Shown here piece by piece: positions 46,656 to 57,007 of a DNA stretch of 64,000 nt. The translations under genes and the position numbers were made by a program. The DNA comes from G963556115 sp963666605. GTDB taxonomy: Bacteria; Planctomycetota; SZUA-567. Every line of letters begins with the position of its first letter. Positions within the stretch are counted from its first letter, which is position 1. Under the pieces are notes generated by a model. That model saw only the letters and a list, made by a program, of their open reading frames with translations, did not search any database and was not told the origin of the DNA. Where the stretch lies: assembly GCA_965140405.1 (NCBI GenBank), contig OZ223208.1:3162001-3226000 (forward strand), read 5' to 3'.

Positions 46656-48263
46656 ATGAGTAGTGAAAACAAGTTTTTCAAATTAAAGATTCAAAGACCA
46701 AGAAACTTACGCACAGATATTCTCTCAGGCTTGACTGTAGCACTTGCCTTAGTTCCTGAGGCAGTGGCGTTTTCCTTTGTAGCGCATGTCGACCCAAAAA
46801 TTGGCCTTTATGCAGCATTTATGATGGGGTTGATAACGGCAATATTTGGCGGCAGACCTGGTATGATTTCTGGAGCGACCGGCGCAGTAGCAGTAATCTT
46901 CGCTCCTTTAGTTATCGAACAAGCAAAACTCAATGGCTTAGAATCAGCAACCGGTTACCTCTTTGCGGCTGTAGCCTTGATGGGTATCATCCAGGTTGTA
47001 TTTGGGTTACTAAAATTCGGTAAATTTATCCGACTCGTGCCTCATCCGGTTATGCTAGGTTTTGTCAACGGACTCGCAATCGTAATTTGCAAAGCTCAAT
47101 TCTCGCAGTTCTACGTAGGTGTTGGGAAAGACCGCACACTCCTTGCTAGTAACCCACTGATGATAATGATTGCCATGATCGTTCTAACCATGGCCATCTG
47201 CTATTTTCTACCGAAAATTACTCGAGCAGTCCCAGCTACGCTCGCTGCAATTATCATTGTAAGCCTTTTAGCCTATACTTTAGATGCCGCAGGCATACAC
47301 ACTTCACGCACCGTACTTGATTTTGTAAAGGATATCGATCCAAAGACAACCACGCTCTCAGCTTCACTACCTAGCTTTGCTATTCCGAATATTCCCTTTA
47401 GCTTTGCTACTTTAAAGTTGATTCTACCTTTCTCTTTACTAGCTGCAGCTGTTGGTCTCATCGAATCATTGATGACACTTACTCTAGTTGATGAGCTGAC
47501 AAATTCTAGAGGTCGTGGCAACAAAGAGAGTCTTGCTCAGGGTCTAGCAAACATTGCCAATGGTTTCTTTGGTGGTATGGGTGGCTGTGCTATGATTGGC
47601 CAGAGTATGATCAACATTCGTGGTGGCGGTAGAGGCCGAAGTTCAGGTATTGCAGCAGCAGCGTTCTTGCTAATATTTATCCTTTGGGCTGCTCCTTATG
47701 TAGAAATGATCCCTCTAGCTGCTCTAGTTGGTGTGATGTTTATGGTTGTTATAGCGACTTTTGAATGGACAAGCTTTAGAATCATGCGTGACATACCCAA
47801 GTCTGATTTCTTTATCATTGCTCTAGTCTCTATAGTAACTGTTATCGAAGACTTAGCAATAGCAGTCCTAGTTGGAGTTATCGCTTCAGCACTCATATTC
47901 GCTTGGAAGAAAAGCCGTAAAATCGAAGCCACGACCGATGAAACAAATAAAGGTCTCAAGGTTTATAAACTTGAAGGCTGCCTATTCTTCGGCTCAGTAA
48001 CTTCATTCAAAGACCTATTCAACTTCAACGACGACCCTGCTGAAATCGTTGTCGACTTTGAAAATTCACGAGTCTATGACCACTCAGGATTGGAAGCAAT
48101 CAATAACATTACCGAAAAGTATGCATCTCTTGATAAGAAACTCCACCTCTGTAATTTAAGTAGCGAATGCGCATCCTTGATCAAGAAAGGTAAGAATATT
48201 GTTGAAGTCAGCGTGCTTAAAACTCTAGAGCATCACCACCTCGCCGACGATTCATTAGGATAG
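46656..48263 (+). CDS. SulP family anion transporter with STAS domain
   Basis: 535 residues. Residues 20-410 carry about twelve membrane segments with the family signature region LSGLTVALALVPEAVAFSF near residue 25, GLITAIFGGRPGMISGATGA near 60 and GGMGGCAMIGQSMINIRGGG near 305. The C-terminal STAS domain (about 430-535) holds IVVDFENSRVYDHSGLEAI. SulP proteins take up sulfate, bicarbonate, dicarboxylates or related anions. The IRGGGRGRSSG stretch is typical of the proteobacterial-type branch. It stands alone and converges on the second sugar ABC operon. Confidence 0.93.
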   Translation: MSSENKFFKLKIQRPRNLRTDILSGLTVALALVPEAVAFSFVAHVDPKIGLYAAFMMGLITAIFGGRPGMISGATGAVAVIFAPLVIEQAKLNGLESATGYLFAAVALMGIIQVVFGLLKFGKFIRLVPHPVMLGFVNGLAIVICKAQFSQFYVGVGKDRTLLASNPLMIMIAMIVLTMAICYFLPKITRAVPATLAAIIIVSLLAYTLDAAGIHTSRTVLDFVKDIDPKTTTLSASLPSFAIPNIPFSFATLKLILPFSLLAAAVGLIESLMTLTLVDELTNSRGRGNKESLAQGLANIANGFFGGMGGCAMIGQSMINIRGGGRGRSSGIAAAAFLLIFILWAAPYVEMIPLAALVGVMFMVVIATFEWTSFRIMRDIPKSDFFIIALVSIVTVIEDLAIAVLVGVIASALIFAWKKSRKIEATTDETNKGLKVYKLEGCLFFGSVTSFKDLFNFNDDPAEIVVDFENSRVYDHSGLEAINNITEKYASLDKKLHLCNLSSECASLIKKGKNIVEVSVLKTLEHHHLADDSLG

Positions 48264-48367
48264 TATCTTATATCTCTTAAATACACACTACACTATTTAT
48301 ACATAGGATTGATGCGATTTTGTAGAATTATACTATCAAGAATCTATGTTATACCATAAGAATACAT

Positions 48368-48405
48368 AATAATAAACCATCCATGAAACTGGATGGTTTA
48401 TTATT
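48368..48405. terminator. bidirectional terminator between sulP and the sugar ABC operon
   Basis: 16-bp perfect arms (AATAATAAACCATCCA and complement) with loop TGAAAC between two convergent genes. T-rich arms allow use on both strands. Confidence 0.82.
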
Positions 48406-48451
48406 AAACTGCAAGTTATTATATGTAAATAAATACAAGGTCTACTGCACC

Positions 48452-49540
48452 TCAGTCATATAATAAACCTTTTATATCAGCATTGTCCATGTTTTTACTA
48501 TCATAGAACTTTGCCCCAGTATCAACGTCAGATATTTTTTCACCACTAACGGCTTTATAGGCAAGTTCAATCGCTTTATAGCCTATAGAGTATGGATCCT
48601 GAGTAATAGAACCGTAGAAATATCCTTTTCTAACTGCATTCTTCTGACCTGCTCCAGCATCAAATCCTAGAACAAGTAGATCTTTATACTTATAAGCCAA
48701 ATCTTCGCCGTCAGTCGTTGCAGCTAGAAGCCCCTTGACAGTTGCTTCATTTGAGCAGAACATGCTAATTATATTTTTATCCTCAACACTATTCAACACA
48801 GCTATTGCTGAAGCAGTTGCATCGGTCGCTGAGCAAGATGCAGGTACAACCATATCAATAATTACTTTATCGCCACTTTGAGGACTATTTTTAGCAATAT
48901 AAGCAGAATTACCAGTGACCTTTATATCTTTTGCAGATAACTTAGTCTTATTGATAATTAAATCAACCATAGTGTCTCTGAATCCCTTACCTCTACTAAG
49001 AAGAGACTCACCTGAAGCATCAGAATTCATAACAACAATCGTAACTGGCTTTTCTGATGTAGCAGCAGATATTTTATCTTTGATAACTTCAAAAATTTTA
49101 TTTGCCGCTATACCAGCTGCGTTATAATTATTTGTTGAAGCATTCGCAAGAATTGCACCTTTTGGCGCGTTTGGTACGCCAGAGTCAAAACCGACAACAG
49201 GGATGTTATTATCACGACACTGTTCAAGTTGATCAAAAACAGAAGTAGTATCAATGGCAGCAAGTACTATAGCTGCTGGTTGCTTTACCATTGCATTATT
49301 TAACATTTCCACTTGGGCAGAAACATCGCTTTCTGAAGCAGGACCTTCAAATGTTGTCTTAACATTATATTTTTTTGCAGCATCGTTTGCTCCAAGTTTT
49401 ACCTGCTGCCAAAAATCGTTTTGATCCCCTTTTGAAACAATTGGTATATAGATTTCGTCTGCGTTAGTCTTTGAGACAAAGGTGCATGAGAGCACAAGCA
49501 CAGCGCTCAAGATAACAAATAAACTCTTAGTAAATTTCAT
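48452..49540 (-). CDS. sugar ABC transporter binding protein B (RbsB-like)
   Basis: 362 residues with signal peptide (ending near SKTNAD, with a cysteine in LVLSCTFVSK that could instead be a lipobox). Type I periplasmic fold: YIPIVSKGDQNDFWQQVKLG at the start, AAIDTTSVFDQLEQ, VVGFDSGVPN near residue 95 and LVLGFDAGAGQKNAV near 290. It is not closely related to binding protein A beside it. As last gene of the ATPase-permease-binding protein operon, it may extend the transporter's range to a second ligand. Confidence 0.9.
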   Translation of the reverse strand: MKFTKSLFVILSAVLVLSCTFVSKTNADEIYIPIVSKGDQNDFWQQVKLGANDAAKKYNVKTTFEGPASESDVSAQVEMLNNAMVKQPAAIVLAAIDTTSVFDQLEQCRDNNIPVVGFDSGVPNAPKGAILANASTNNYNAAGIAANKIFEVIKDKISAATSEKPVTIVVMNSDASGESLLSRGKGFRDTMVDLIINKTKLSAKDIKVTGNSAYIAKNSPQSGDKVIIDMVVPASCSATDATASAIAVLNSVEDKNIISMFCSNEATVKGLLAATTDGEDLAYKYKDLLVLGFDAGAGQKNAVRKGYFYGSITQDPYSIGYKAIELAYKAVSGEKISDVDTGAKFYDSKNMDNADIKGLLYD

Positions 49541-49607
49541 AATGTGACCTTTCAGTTATAAGTTTGAATATTTATTCTAAACTATTAAATCGAGTACTAC
49601 CAAATGA

Positions 49608-50558
49608 TTACTCTTTGTATAATGATGCTGCATTTTCATCAGTTACCATCTTTGAAGCGACAGCATACTCACTATCAGGGACAAAGTCTTTATCCGTTAG
49701 AATTTTATATCCTACTTCTGTTGCCTTGTCTACGCATAGTGGATAGGTAAAGGTTGCAGAAAGAACGCCATCTTTTACCTTTTGAATGCCTCCACCTGGT
49801 CCATTTAGTCCATCAACCCCAACAAAGATCATCTCTTTATCGCGTCCCAAATCCTTTGCAGCAAGATATGCGCCAACAGCCATAGGATCGTTATGTGCAT
49901 ACACGACATCAATCTCTGGTTGTGCACGCAGTATTTCAGTCATGTGTTCACGTGCTTTACTCTGTAACCAACCAACAACAGATTCTTGAACAAGTTTGAT
50001 CTCTGGATAGGTGTTCAAAAGATCCCAAGCTCCGTTATAACGATTAACCTCTGCCTCTACTCCAAGAGTACCTCTCAAGTCAACGACATTACCCTTAGGT
50101 TCTCCGTTCTTTTCAGTAAGATAATCTACAATATACTGCCCTGCTTGCTTTCCAATAATATAATTATCTGAACGAACCCAAGTTGTATAATTGTCATGAT
50201 CAGCAATATCACGCTCTAAACATATTACTGGAATACCAGCATTCTTTGCTTTTCCGACAATCTCAGAAAGTGGACCACGTTCCAGTGGAGCAACAATCAA
50301 AAGGTCTGGTTCTTTTCTAATTGCAGTCTCAATCTGAGAAATCTGTCTGCTACTATCCATTTGAGCATCCATAATTTCAAAGTCTACATCATCATGCTGG
50401 CTCCACATCTCTTTAAAGCGAGCATTCTGCGCTGCTCTATAAGGCTCTGCGTTATTACACTGACTAAAAATGACAAGTTTCTTCATTTCATCTGCTTGCG
50501 CAGGACCTGCCATAATAGTTAACATAAACAAAATACCCAATAGTAAAAACTTTTTCAT
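49608..50558 (-). CDS. sugar ABC transporter binding protein A (RbsB-like)
   Basis: 316 residues from the ATG at 50558, which follows AAGGAG; a frame to 50609 adds a spurious leader. Signal peptide ends near AQADE. The mature protein starts KKLVIFSQCNNAEPYRAAQN and has LLIVAPLERGPL, PVICLERDI, AHNDPMAVGAYLAAKDLG and GVDGLNGPGGGIQKV, a typical ribose/xylose-binding pattern. It lies 57 nt after the permease gene and is probably the main binding protein of this transporter. Confidence 0.92.
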   Translation of the reverse strand: MKKFLLLGILFMLTIMAGPAQADEMKKLVIFSQCNNAEPYRAAQNARFKEMWSQHDDVDFEIMDAQMDSSRQISQIETAIRKEPDLLIVAPLERGPLSEIVGKAKNAGIPVICLERDIADHDNYTTWVRSDNYIIGKQAGQYIVDYLTEKNGEPKGNVVDLRGTLGVEAEVNRYNGAWDLLNTYPEIKLVQESVVGWLQSKAREHMTEILRAQPEIDVVYAHNDPMAVGAYLAAKDLGRDKEMIFVGVDGLNGPGGGIQKVKDGVLSATFTYPLCVDKATEVGYKILTDKDFVPDSEYAVASKMVTDENAASLYKE

Positions 50559-50615
50559 AATCACTCCTTTTAAATACACCATAGTAAAACACGAAAACAC
50601 TGCACTCAAAACAAC

Positions 50616-51611
50616 TTAATCTTTTATACTTTTTGTCTGCATCTTAACAGCAACGACAATAATCAACGCTTTGAACATCATTTCAACATTGATATCAATA
50701 CCGCGCAAACGGAACATATTGGTTAGAATCCCCAAGATTAAAGCGCCAATAACCGTTCCAAATATTGACCCACGTCCTCCATTCATATTTGCACCACCAA
50801 TTACAACAGCAGCAATTGCATCTAACTCATATGATATACCGTCATTTGGACTTCCCTGATGATTCTGCGCTGCATGCAATACACCAGCAAGTCCGCTCAT
50901 AAAGCCTGAAATTGTATATACAATAAAGAGTATTTTAGCCACAGGAAGACCCGCGTATTTTGCGGCATTTGCATTATCACCTATAGACTTAACTCTTAGT
51001 CCAAATATTGTTCTCGTTAGAATCAAATAAAATAGAATTGCCATTGCTATAAAAATACTGATAACGACAAACTTAGGAGAGATATAGTCTGCAAAAATAG
51101 CAGAGGTATCATCACTAAATCCTATATCTATATTTGTATTACCTGTAACATACTTTGCAAAACCTCTCAGCCCTATCATTCCTGCTAAAGTCACGATAAA
51201 TGGCTGAATTTTAAACTTGGCGATAATTCCACCCATTACTGTTCCACATAACGAACAAACTATGAGTGTCAAAGCAATACTTATAGCAATGTGAAATACT
51301 GGAGATATACTTTCAGGGTGCCACTGTGTTAGTAATTTAGCAACAAATGTAGCGGATAACGCTAGTAAGCTTCCTACAGATAGATCAATACCACCAGAGA
51401 TAATGACAAAGGTCATACCAAGAGCAATGATCCCATTCTCAGACACCTGTCTAAAAATATCTGTTATATTATCAAATGTTAGAAAAATAATACCGCCGGA
51501 TTTACGTTGAATAGGACTAATTATTATAGCGAGGACTACAACAAGGACCAATCCTGTCAGATACCTGAATTTATTCAAAACAACACCTGTATTTTTTAAC
51601 GATTTGTTCAT
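50616..51611 (-). CDS. CUT2-type sugar ABC transporter permease
   Basis: 331 residues, RbsC-like, with eight to ten helices. ALGMTFVIISGGIDLSVGSL near residue 62, FIVTLAGMIGLRG near 135, the ATPase-contact loop KSIGDNANAAKYAGLPV near 215 and GGANMNGGRGSIFG near 275. A single permease gene here implies a homodimeric pore, unlike the first transporter with two permeases. It starts 19 nt after the ATPase gene. Confidence 0.94.
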   Translation of the reverse strand: MNKSLKNTGVVLNKFRYLTGLVLVVVLAIIISPIQRKSGGIIFLTFDNITDIFRQVSENGIIALGMTFVIISGGIDLSVGSLLALSATFVAKLLTQWHPESISPVFHIAISIALTLIVCSLCGTVMGGIIAKFKIQPFIVTLAGMIGLRGFAKYVTGNTNIDIGFSDDTSAIFADYISPKFVVISIFIAMAILFYLILTRTIFGLRVKSIGDNANAAKYAGLPVAKILFIVYTISGFMSGLAGVLHAAQNHQGSPNDGISYELDAIAAVVIGGANMNGGRGSIFGTVIGALILGILTNMFRLRGIDINVEMMFKALIIVVAVKMQTKSIKD

Positions 51612-51630
51612 ACTAAATAACCTTTCTACT

Positions 51631-53121
51631 TTATAGATACTTCATCGCAAGAGTCATTATTTCCTCTTGAGAAGTCGTGGTTTTATTTACGATACCAGAT
51701 ACTCTTCCTGCAGACATAACAGCGATACGGTCACAACACCTAATTAGTTCTGCAAGCTCAGAGCTTACCAAGATTACACTCTTTCCTTGAGCAGCTAGAC
51801 TTTCAATAATGTTATATATGTCTTGTTTTGCTCCAACATCTATACCCCTAGTCGGATCATCAAAGAAATATATCTCAGGATTCACTAGCAACCAACGAGA
51901 CAACAAGACCTTTTGCTGATTTCCACCACTAAGGGTATTAATACCAACACTACTAGAGTATGATTTCAAATTTGTCTCTTTTTTTGCTTTCACATAAAAT
52001 CTTGAGCTCTTCCCCTTATCAACAAACCCATTGGTTTTAAGTTGATCATGAACCGATACACATAAATTATCCATGACCGACTGTTGCATCATAAGTCCTT
52101 GAACTTTTCTATCTTCAGGAACATAACCAATACCTGATTTTATTGCATCCCGAGGACTATGGATAAATATCTCTTTACCCTTATGGATAATTTTTCCAGA
52201 ATGAATCTTATCCAAACCAAAAATTGCTTCCCCCAACTCACTTCGACCTGCCCCAACCAATCCCGCCATACCCAGTACTTCACCTTTATTTAGTACTAGG
52301 TCAACATCCGTGATGTGACCTGTTGTCAGACCTTTTATTTCCAATTCAATTTCATCAGTTTTAAAACTACTATTTATGACAGTCGAATCTATCTCCCTAC
52401 CAACCATCATTGTTATTATTTCATCTTCGCTGGTATCTTCTGTTCTTTTTTGCCCGACATACTGCCCATCACGCATGACGACAATCTCATCTGAGATTTC
52501 AAAAATTTCACTCATCTTATGTGAAACATAAATAATTGTTATTCCATGATCTTTCAACTCACGAATAAGCTCAAAAAGAACCGCGACACCTTCGTCAGTA
52601 AGTGAACTTGTTGGTTCATCCATAATGATTAATTTACAATTCATGGATAAAGCACGCGCAATAGCCACCAACTGAATCTGCCCAATCGAGAGAGAACTCA
52701 ATCTACAAGTAGGATCAACGTCAAGCTTGACTTTACTCAACCAGTAACGACTAAACTCATACAACTTTTTATAATTGATAATTCCGCACCTATAATCTGT
52801 AAAGTTCGCATTGGCAATTGCAATATTTTCACCGACTGTCTGACTTGAAAACAGATCTAGCTCCTGCATAATAATTGCAATTCCATTGTTTTGCGCTTCC
52901 AAAGCAGTATTAAAATGATGAACCACTCCATCCACTTCGATTTCGCCAGAACAAGGCTGAATAATCCCCGAAATAATCTTCCCCAAAGTACTCTTACCAG
53001 CACCATTCTCGCCCATCAACGCACATACACACCCCTTAACAATTTCAAAAGAGACATCTTCCAATGCGCAAACACCGCCAAAATGCTTTGAAACATTCTT
53101 AATCTTCAGCAACGTATCCAT
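51631..53121 (-). CDS. CUT2-type sugar ABC transporter ATPase (two fused ABC domains)
   Basis: 496 residues from the ATG at 53121 (GGGAAAG upstream); a TTG at 53145 adds eight residues without support. Domain 1: Walker A GENGAGKST, signature LSIGQIQLVAIARAL, Walker B LIIMDEPTSSL. Domain 2: GLVGAGRSE, LSGGNQQKVLL, IYFFDDPTRGID, where DD replaces the usual DE as often in the second CUT2 domain. First gene of the operon; its first domain is the type copied into the ABC-kinase fusion at 40421. Confidence 0.94.
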   Translation of the reverse strand: MDTLLKIKNVSKHFGGVCALEDVSFEIVKGCVCALMGENGAGKSTLGKIISGIIQPCSGEIEVDGVVHHFNTALEAQNNGIAIIMQELDLFSSQTVGENIAIANANFTDYRCGIINYKKLYEFSRYWLSKVKLDVDPTCRLSSLSIGQIQLVAIARALSMNCKLIIMDEPTSSLTDEGVAVLFELIRELKDHGITIIYVSHKMSEIFEISDEIVVMRDGQYVGQKRTEDTSEDEIITMMVGREIDSTVINSSFKTDEIELEIKGLTTGHITDVDLVLNKGEVLGMAGLVGAGRSELGEAIFGLDKIHSGKIIHKGKEIFIHSPRDAIKSGIGYVPEDRKVQGLMMQQSVMDNLCVSVHDQLKTNGFVDKGKSSRFYVKAKKETNLKSYSSSVGINTLSGGNQQKVLLSRWLLVNPEIYFFDDPTRGIDVGAKQDIYNIIESLAAQGKSVILVSSELAELIRCCDRIAVMSAGRVSGIVNKTTTSQEEIMTLAMKYL

Positions 53122-54924
53122 GTTTCTTTCCCAACTTTTAACCAATTACAAATCACAAGATTCCGCACATATTGCATGACAAACAAATGATCATTATCGA
53201 CCTCGCATCACGCTCATAATTAACGATGAAATTACTACCAAAACTTAGTATAGCACATTTATATACTATATATTATATCAATAAACTAGAGACAATATAT
53301 TACATTTAGTTTTCATTTAAAACAGAGTAAGAAAACAATATGATACTTTTAAGACTACCTCATAAGTTACACTAGTCAAATTAAAATACTACTAGCTACT
53401 CAATAAATCTCACAAAAATAGGTCATTTGAGACAAACAAAATAGCCATAACTACCTTAATCCCACAAACATACACAAAACAAGATTAATATTAGAAAAAA
53501 TATTAAAAAATATCCTTAAATCTATCTAAATGTGCAATATCACCTCACATCCCTAATAATTCAAGACCACATATTAAATAACAATAAAATGTAAACTATT
53601 TATTTACATTAACCATAAATAATCTGTTAAAATGCTAGCATATTATTTTAAGTCCAAGGAAATCATTATCATATCGATTCAACTCCACTACCCGACTCGA
53701 TTATTTTAAGCTTAAGACAGACAAACAAAGCGTTATATTGAAGTAATTTGATCTACTCATAGTGGAATTAAAACGACAATACTCCTATCAAATACCAAAA
53801 AGTAATTGATAATATGGCAAGCTTTGATCCCTTAGACCAAACTATTGCAGGCTTACAAGCATACCAATTTCAAGGTATGGAGAATTAGCTATCTAGAAAG
53901 AGGAGTATTGCACCCTGTAGTGTAGTGTCGATAGGTTAGAAGCAGAATAGAAAAGAGATGGGTGCTATAAAACACCAGCAAAAGAATTCAGGTTGTTTTC
54001 AATAACAACAATATTTTCTGTGCCCACTTCTGTAGACCAGAAAATTGTGTTATCTCAATCCTGTTTAATTCGAAGAGATGAAGAGTAGCGGAATAATTAA
54101 GTACTGTGGAACAGTGTTAGTTATTTCTTGAACGGGTCAAAACTTTAATTTGGTATGTCATCAATTTAACGGTACTTTATTCGTTATGCTAAAGTATCTA
54201 CAAGGAAAAAATGATGTGTATCATTCTGATAAAAATATTCGGAAGCCAAAGCCGAAATTGAAGCCATACAACGTATACGCTATACAAGTCATATATATGC
54301 CTCCCACCAACAAGCAAACGCTAGATAGAGAGCTATTTATTAGAAGGGAAACGCTAGACGGTGTCATTTGAGAGTACAGCGCTATTACACTGAAAATAAA
54401 CACATTAGAGAAAAGAAAAAGGTAGCAACTATTCGCCGACAGTATCGACTCTATGGATTAACCATGAAATATATTCTAGGTAATCTCTGCCGCGCTGCGG
54501 ATTACTTTAGCAATCCCCTTGTCTTTATCAAGCATTTTTAAATACAGTCCTAGTTGTCAACTGAAATCCTAATTCCTTGTTTTATAACCGGCAATTGAAA
54601 CCTAAATGTTGAATCCACAAAGCAGTGTAAAGTGATTTAAAATAAACTATATTAAATCTTCACCAACTGTAACAGTATAATCAAAACAGTTGCCTTTAGC
54701 TATATTTCATTTTATCTTTTCAATTATTAGCCCCAGCACTCGGATTCCACTGGGGCTTCTAAAAAAAAGTATTGGTTTTCACTGTTTGTATTATCAACAT
54801 TTTACTCTAGACAATAGCTATACAAATAAAGGCATAGTTTCTAAACGCAAATAATATAAATCAAATTTTCACAAACTACTGACTATTATATTTATCACGT
54901 AATAAAATATTGAGTAATTAATGA
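53122..54924. other. large gene-poor region
   Basis: About 1.8 kb without a convincing gene. Forward frames around 54150-54540 have coding-like pieces (for example RRCHLRVQRYYTENKHIREK and a 73-codon frame at 54150-54371) interrupted by stops, perhaps a decayed gene I cannot name. A hairpin AGCCCCAG/CTGGGGCT lies at 54729-54757 with A-runs beside it. The promoter of the sugar ABC operon should be just above 53121. Confidence 0.4.
53777..53910. other. possible structured RNA or small inverted-repeat element
   Basis: CAATACTCCT (53777-53786) and AGGAGTATTG (53901-53910) close a 134-nt segment. Inside lies a hairpin CATACC-N8-GGTATG. It could be a non-coding RNA with a closing helix or a miniature mobile element. 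No target duplication or promoter seen. Confidence 0.3.
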
Positions 54925-55860
54925 TCAACTTTCAATAAGCGTACATTCAATACCAAGAAATTTACGCATATCATTTTCCTTTTCAATCAATTCATCTGAT
55001 ACCTGTTTGATTTCTGCAGTCAAATTTTCATTAGGCTTGACTCTCATAGCATAACCTACATTCAAACCAAGACTGTTCAAGTGATATTTGGCAATTGCCG
55101 GATATGCTGGTCCTTCAATAGCACAAGTTTCAGTCAACCATTCTTGTAGCTTTTCTGACTTTTCCAGATCATCAGCGAAGTGGTTATACATCCAATTATA
55201 AATATCAATATGAAAATTACACATTACTCCATTGAAACCCTCATAGCCAAGCTGGAGTGAATTAAGCATGGTCTGAGTATTAGCATTGAAGAGTTTTAAT
55301 TCCGTACCTTTGACAAGCTCTATTCTCGTCTTTTGCATCTCGGCATTACAACAGACGTCCTTGAAGAATTTGATACGCCCACTTTTGGCACACCACTCAA
55401 TTTCTTTATCTGTAAGCAATCTATGATAAGGGAACGGACATTCATAAATACCGAAATCAATATCAGGTATCTCAGTAAGAATTCTCTCCGTATTCTTAAT
55501 CAGCTCATCTCCACCCTTATTATCAACATCAAGTCTATTTGCTACCAATACCACGGCATGTACTCCTGTAGCAGCAACTGCTTTCAACTCTTCGATCTGC
55601 TCCTCAATTGTGTCTGAGGTATGTCCTGAAGCTATCACCTGAATTTTATCTCCGACCTCTTCAAGTATAGATTTTGCCAGCAACACCTTTTCTTCAATAT
55701 CCAGAACAAACATTTCACTCGATTGACAGACAGTAAAGATTCCGGCGGCACCAGAATTCATCAGATGCCTTGCGACCCTTTTATTTCCTGGAATATCTAG
55801 CTTATTCTCATCATCAAAAATAGTTATCATTGTTGGCCAAACACCACTGTTAAATATCAT
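54925..55860 (-). CDS. DapA-family class I aldolase (dihydrodipicolinate synthase superfamily)
   Basis: 311 residues in the beta/alpha-barrel fold of the DHDPS/NAL superfamily. GAAGIFTVCQSSEMFVLD near residue 34 is the substrate loop, IYECPFP near 138 carries the catalytic Tyr, and GRIKFFKDVCC near 164 the Schiff-base Lys. Sequence around the loop (S-S-E instead of T-G-E) argues against true dihydrodipicolinate synthase. In the TRAP operon it more likely cleaves or dehydrates a 2-keto-3-deoxy acid or similar keto acid. Last gene of the operon, 16 nt after the dehydrogenase. Confidence 0.86.
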   Translation of the reverse strand: MIFNSGVWPTMITIFDDENKLDIPGNKRVARHLMNSGAAGIFTVCQSSEMFVLDIEEKVLLAKSILEEVGDKIQVIASGHTSDTIEEQIEELKAVAATGVHAVVLVANRLDVDNKGGDELIKNTERILTEIPDIDFGIYECPFPYHRLLTDKEIEWCAKSGRIKFFKDVCCNAEMQKTRIELVKGTELKLFNANTQTMLNSLQLGYEGFNGVMCNFHIDIYNWMYNHFADDLEKSEKLQEWLTETCAIEGPAYPAIAKYHLNSLGLNVGYAMRVKPNENLTAEIKQVSDELIEKENDMRKFLGIECTLIES

Positions 55861-55876
55861 AATATTTCTATCCTTT

Positions 55877-56830
55877 CTATAAGTTTAATAAATTTAAAGG
55901 TTCTTTCCCATTAAAAACATCCACAAGTGCTCTTGCTGTAGCATTTCCAGTCTCAGAGTAAACCTTACTTGATTCTCCAGCAGCATGTGGAGTCACCACA
56001 ATATTATCAAGCTGGAATAACGGATTAGTTTTCTGAGTAGGTTCTGATTCAAACACATCAATTCCCGCCGCAGTCAACTTTTTATCCTTCAATGCCTTGT
56101 ATAGAGCTTTCTCATCAACGAGATCACCTCTTGAAGTATTGACAAAGAATGCTCCATCTTTCATCAAGCCAATTGTTTTCTCATTTATCAAGTGCTTTGT
56201 TTCCGGTAGACTTGGCACATGAACCGAGATAAGGTCACTTTGACTAAGTAATTGCTCATAGTCAACGATAGTCACACCAAGCTTTTTTGCAACTTCATAA
56301 TCTGGATTTATGTCATACACAAGTATTTCCGGCTTGAAGGGAAGTAACTTTTCTACCGTAAACCTACTAATTTCCCCAAAACCCAGCATACCTATCTTCA
56401 TTGTATTCAACTCCATGAAGACTTCACGGTTCCATTCACCATCCTTTGTTGTTTTATCAAGCATAGGTATATTACGGATAATTGAAAGCATCAGAGTTAC
56501 AGCATGCTCCGATACAGAGTTTGAGTTAATCCCCTTGCAGTTACTCACCTTGATTCCACGCTTACTGGCAGCTTGCAAATCAATATTATCCACACCAACA
56601 CCGAAGCGGGCAATACCCTTCAGTTTTGGTGCATGCTTAAAAATTTTCTCATCCCAGATATCCAATCCGGCAATTACCCCATCAATATCCCCAACGACTT
56701 CCAGCTGTTCATCAAAAGTATACGGTCTTCCCTTGACATTCTCAATAATCTCACAATCATTGGCAAGCAGATATTCATAACCTTCAGCACACAACTTTGA
56801 AAAGTTTGTAGCAGTTACTAGCACTTTCAT
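55877..56830 (-). CDS. D-isomer-specific 2-hydroxyacid dehydrogenase
   Basis: 317 residues. NAD-binding motif MLGFGEISRF near residue 149 (G-x-G with Glu in the third position), catalytic Arg in NTSRGDLVDE near 230, Glu in DVFESEP near 260 and His in VTPHAAGES near 280. The order is that of phosphoglycerate dehydrogenase-like enzymes. It interconverts a 2-hydroxy acid and 2-keto acid in the cytoplasm. In the TRAP operon it would oxidise the imported hydroxy acid before the aldolase acts, which is inference from order. Confidence 0.9.
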   Translation of the reverse strand: MKVLVTATNFSKLCAEGYEYLLANDCEIIENVKGRPYTFDEQLEVVGDIDGVIAGLDIWDEKIFKHAPKLKGIARFGVGVDNIDLQAASKRGIKVSNCKGINSNSVSEHAVTLMLSIIRNIPMLDKTTKDGEWNREVFMELNTMKIGMLGFGEISRFTVEKLLPFKPEILVYDINPDYEVAKKLGVTIVDYEQLLSQSDLISVHVPSLPETKHLINEKTIGLMKDGAFFVNTSRGDLVDEKALYKALKDKKLTAAGIDVFESEPTQKTNPLFQLDNIVVTPHAAGESSKVYSETGNATARALVDVFNGKEPLNLLNL

Positions 56831-57007
56831 TTACAATCCTCACAATCAAGAACATATATTTAAGATACAGATTACTATAATCCCGGACTTCATAAGGCAA
56901 GACGTCCCCCTACTATTTTCAAACAGACTGAAAATAGCTTGATCTGTATTACACAATAAAACATTAATTATTTACATATAGCCTACAGCAGAATTTTCAT
57001 CTATTAC

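Noticed and set aside
54150..54371. 73-codon forward ORF in the gene desert
   Set aside because: No ribosome binding site, no family match, and neighbouring frames look equally coding-like; treated as possible decay, not a gene.
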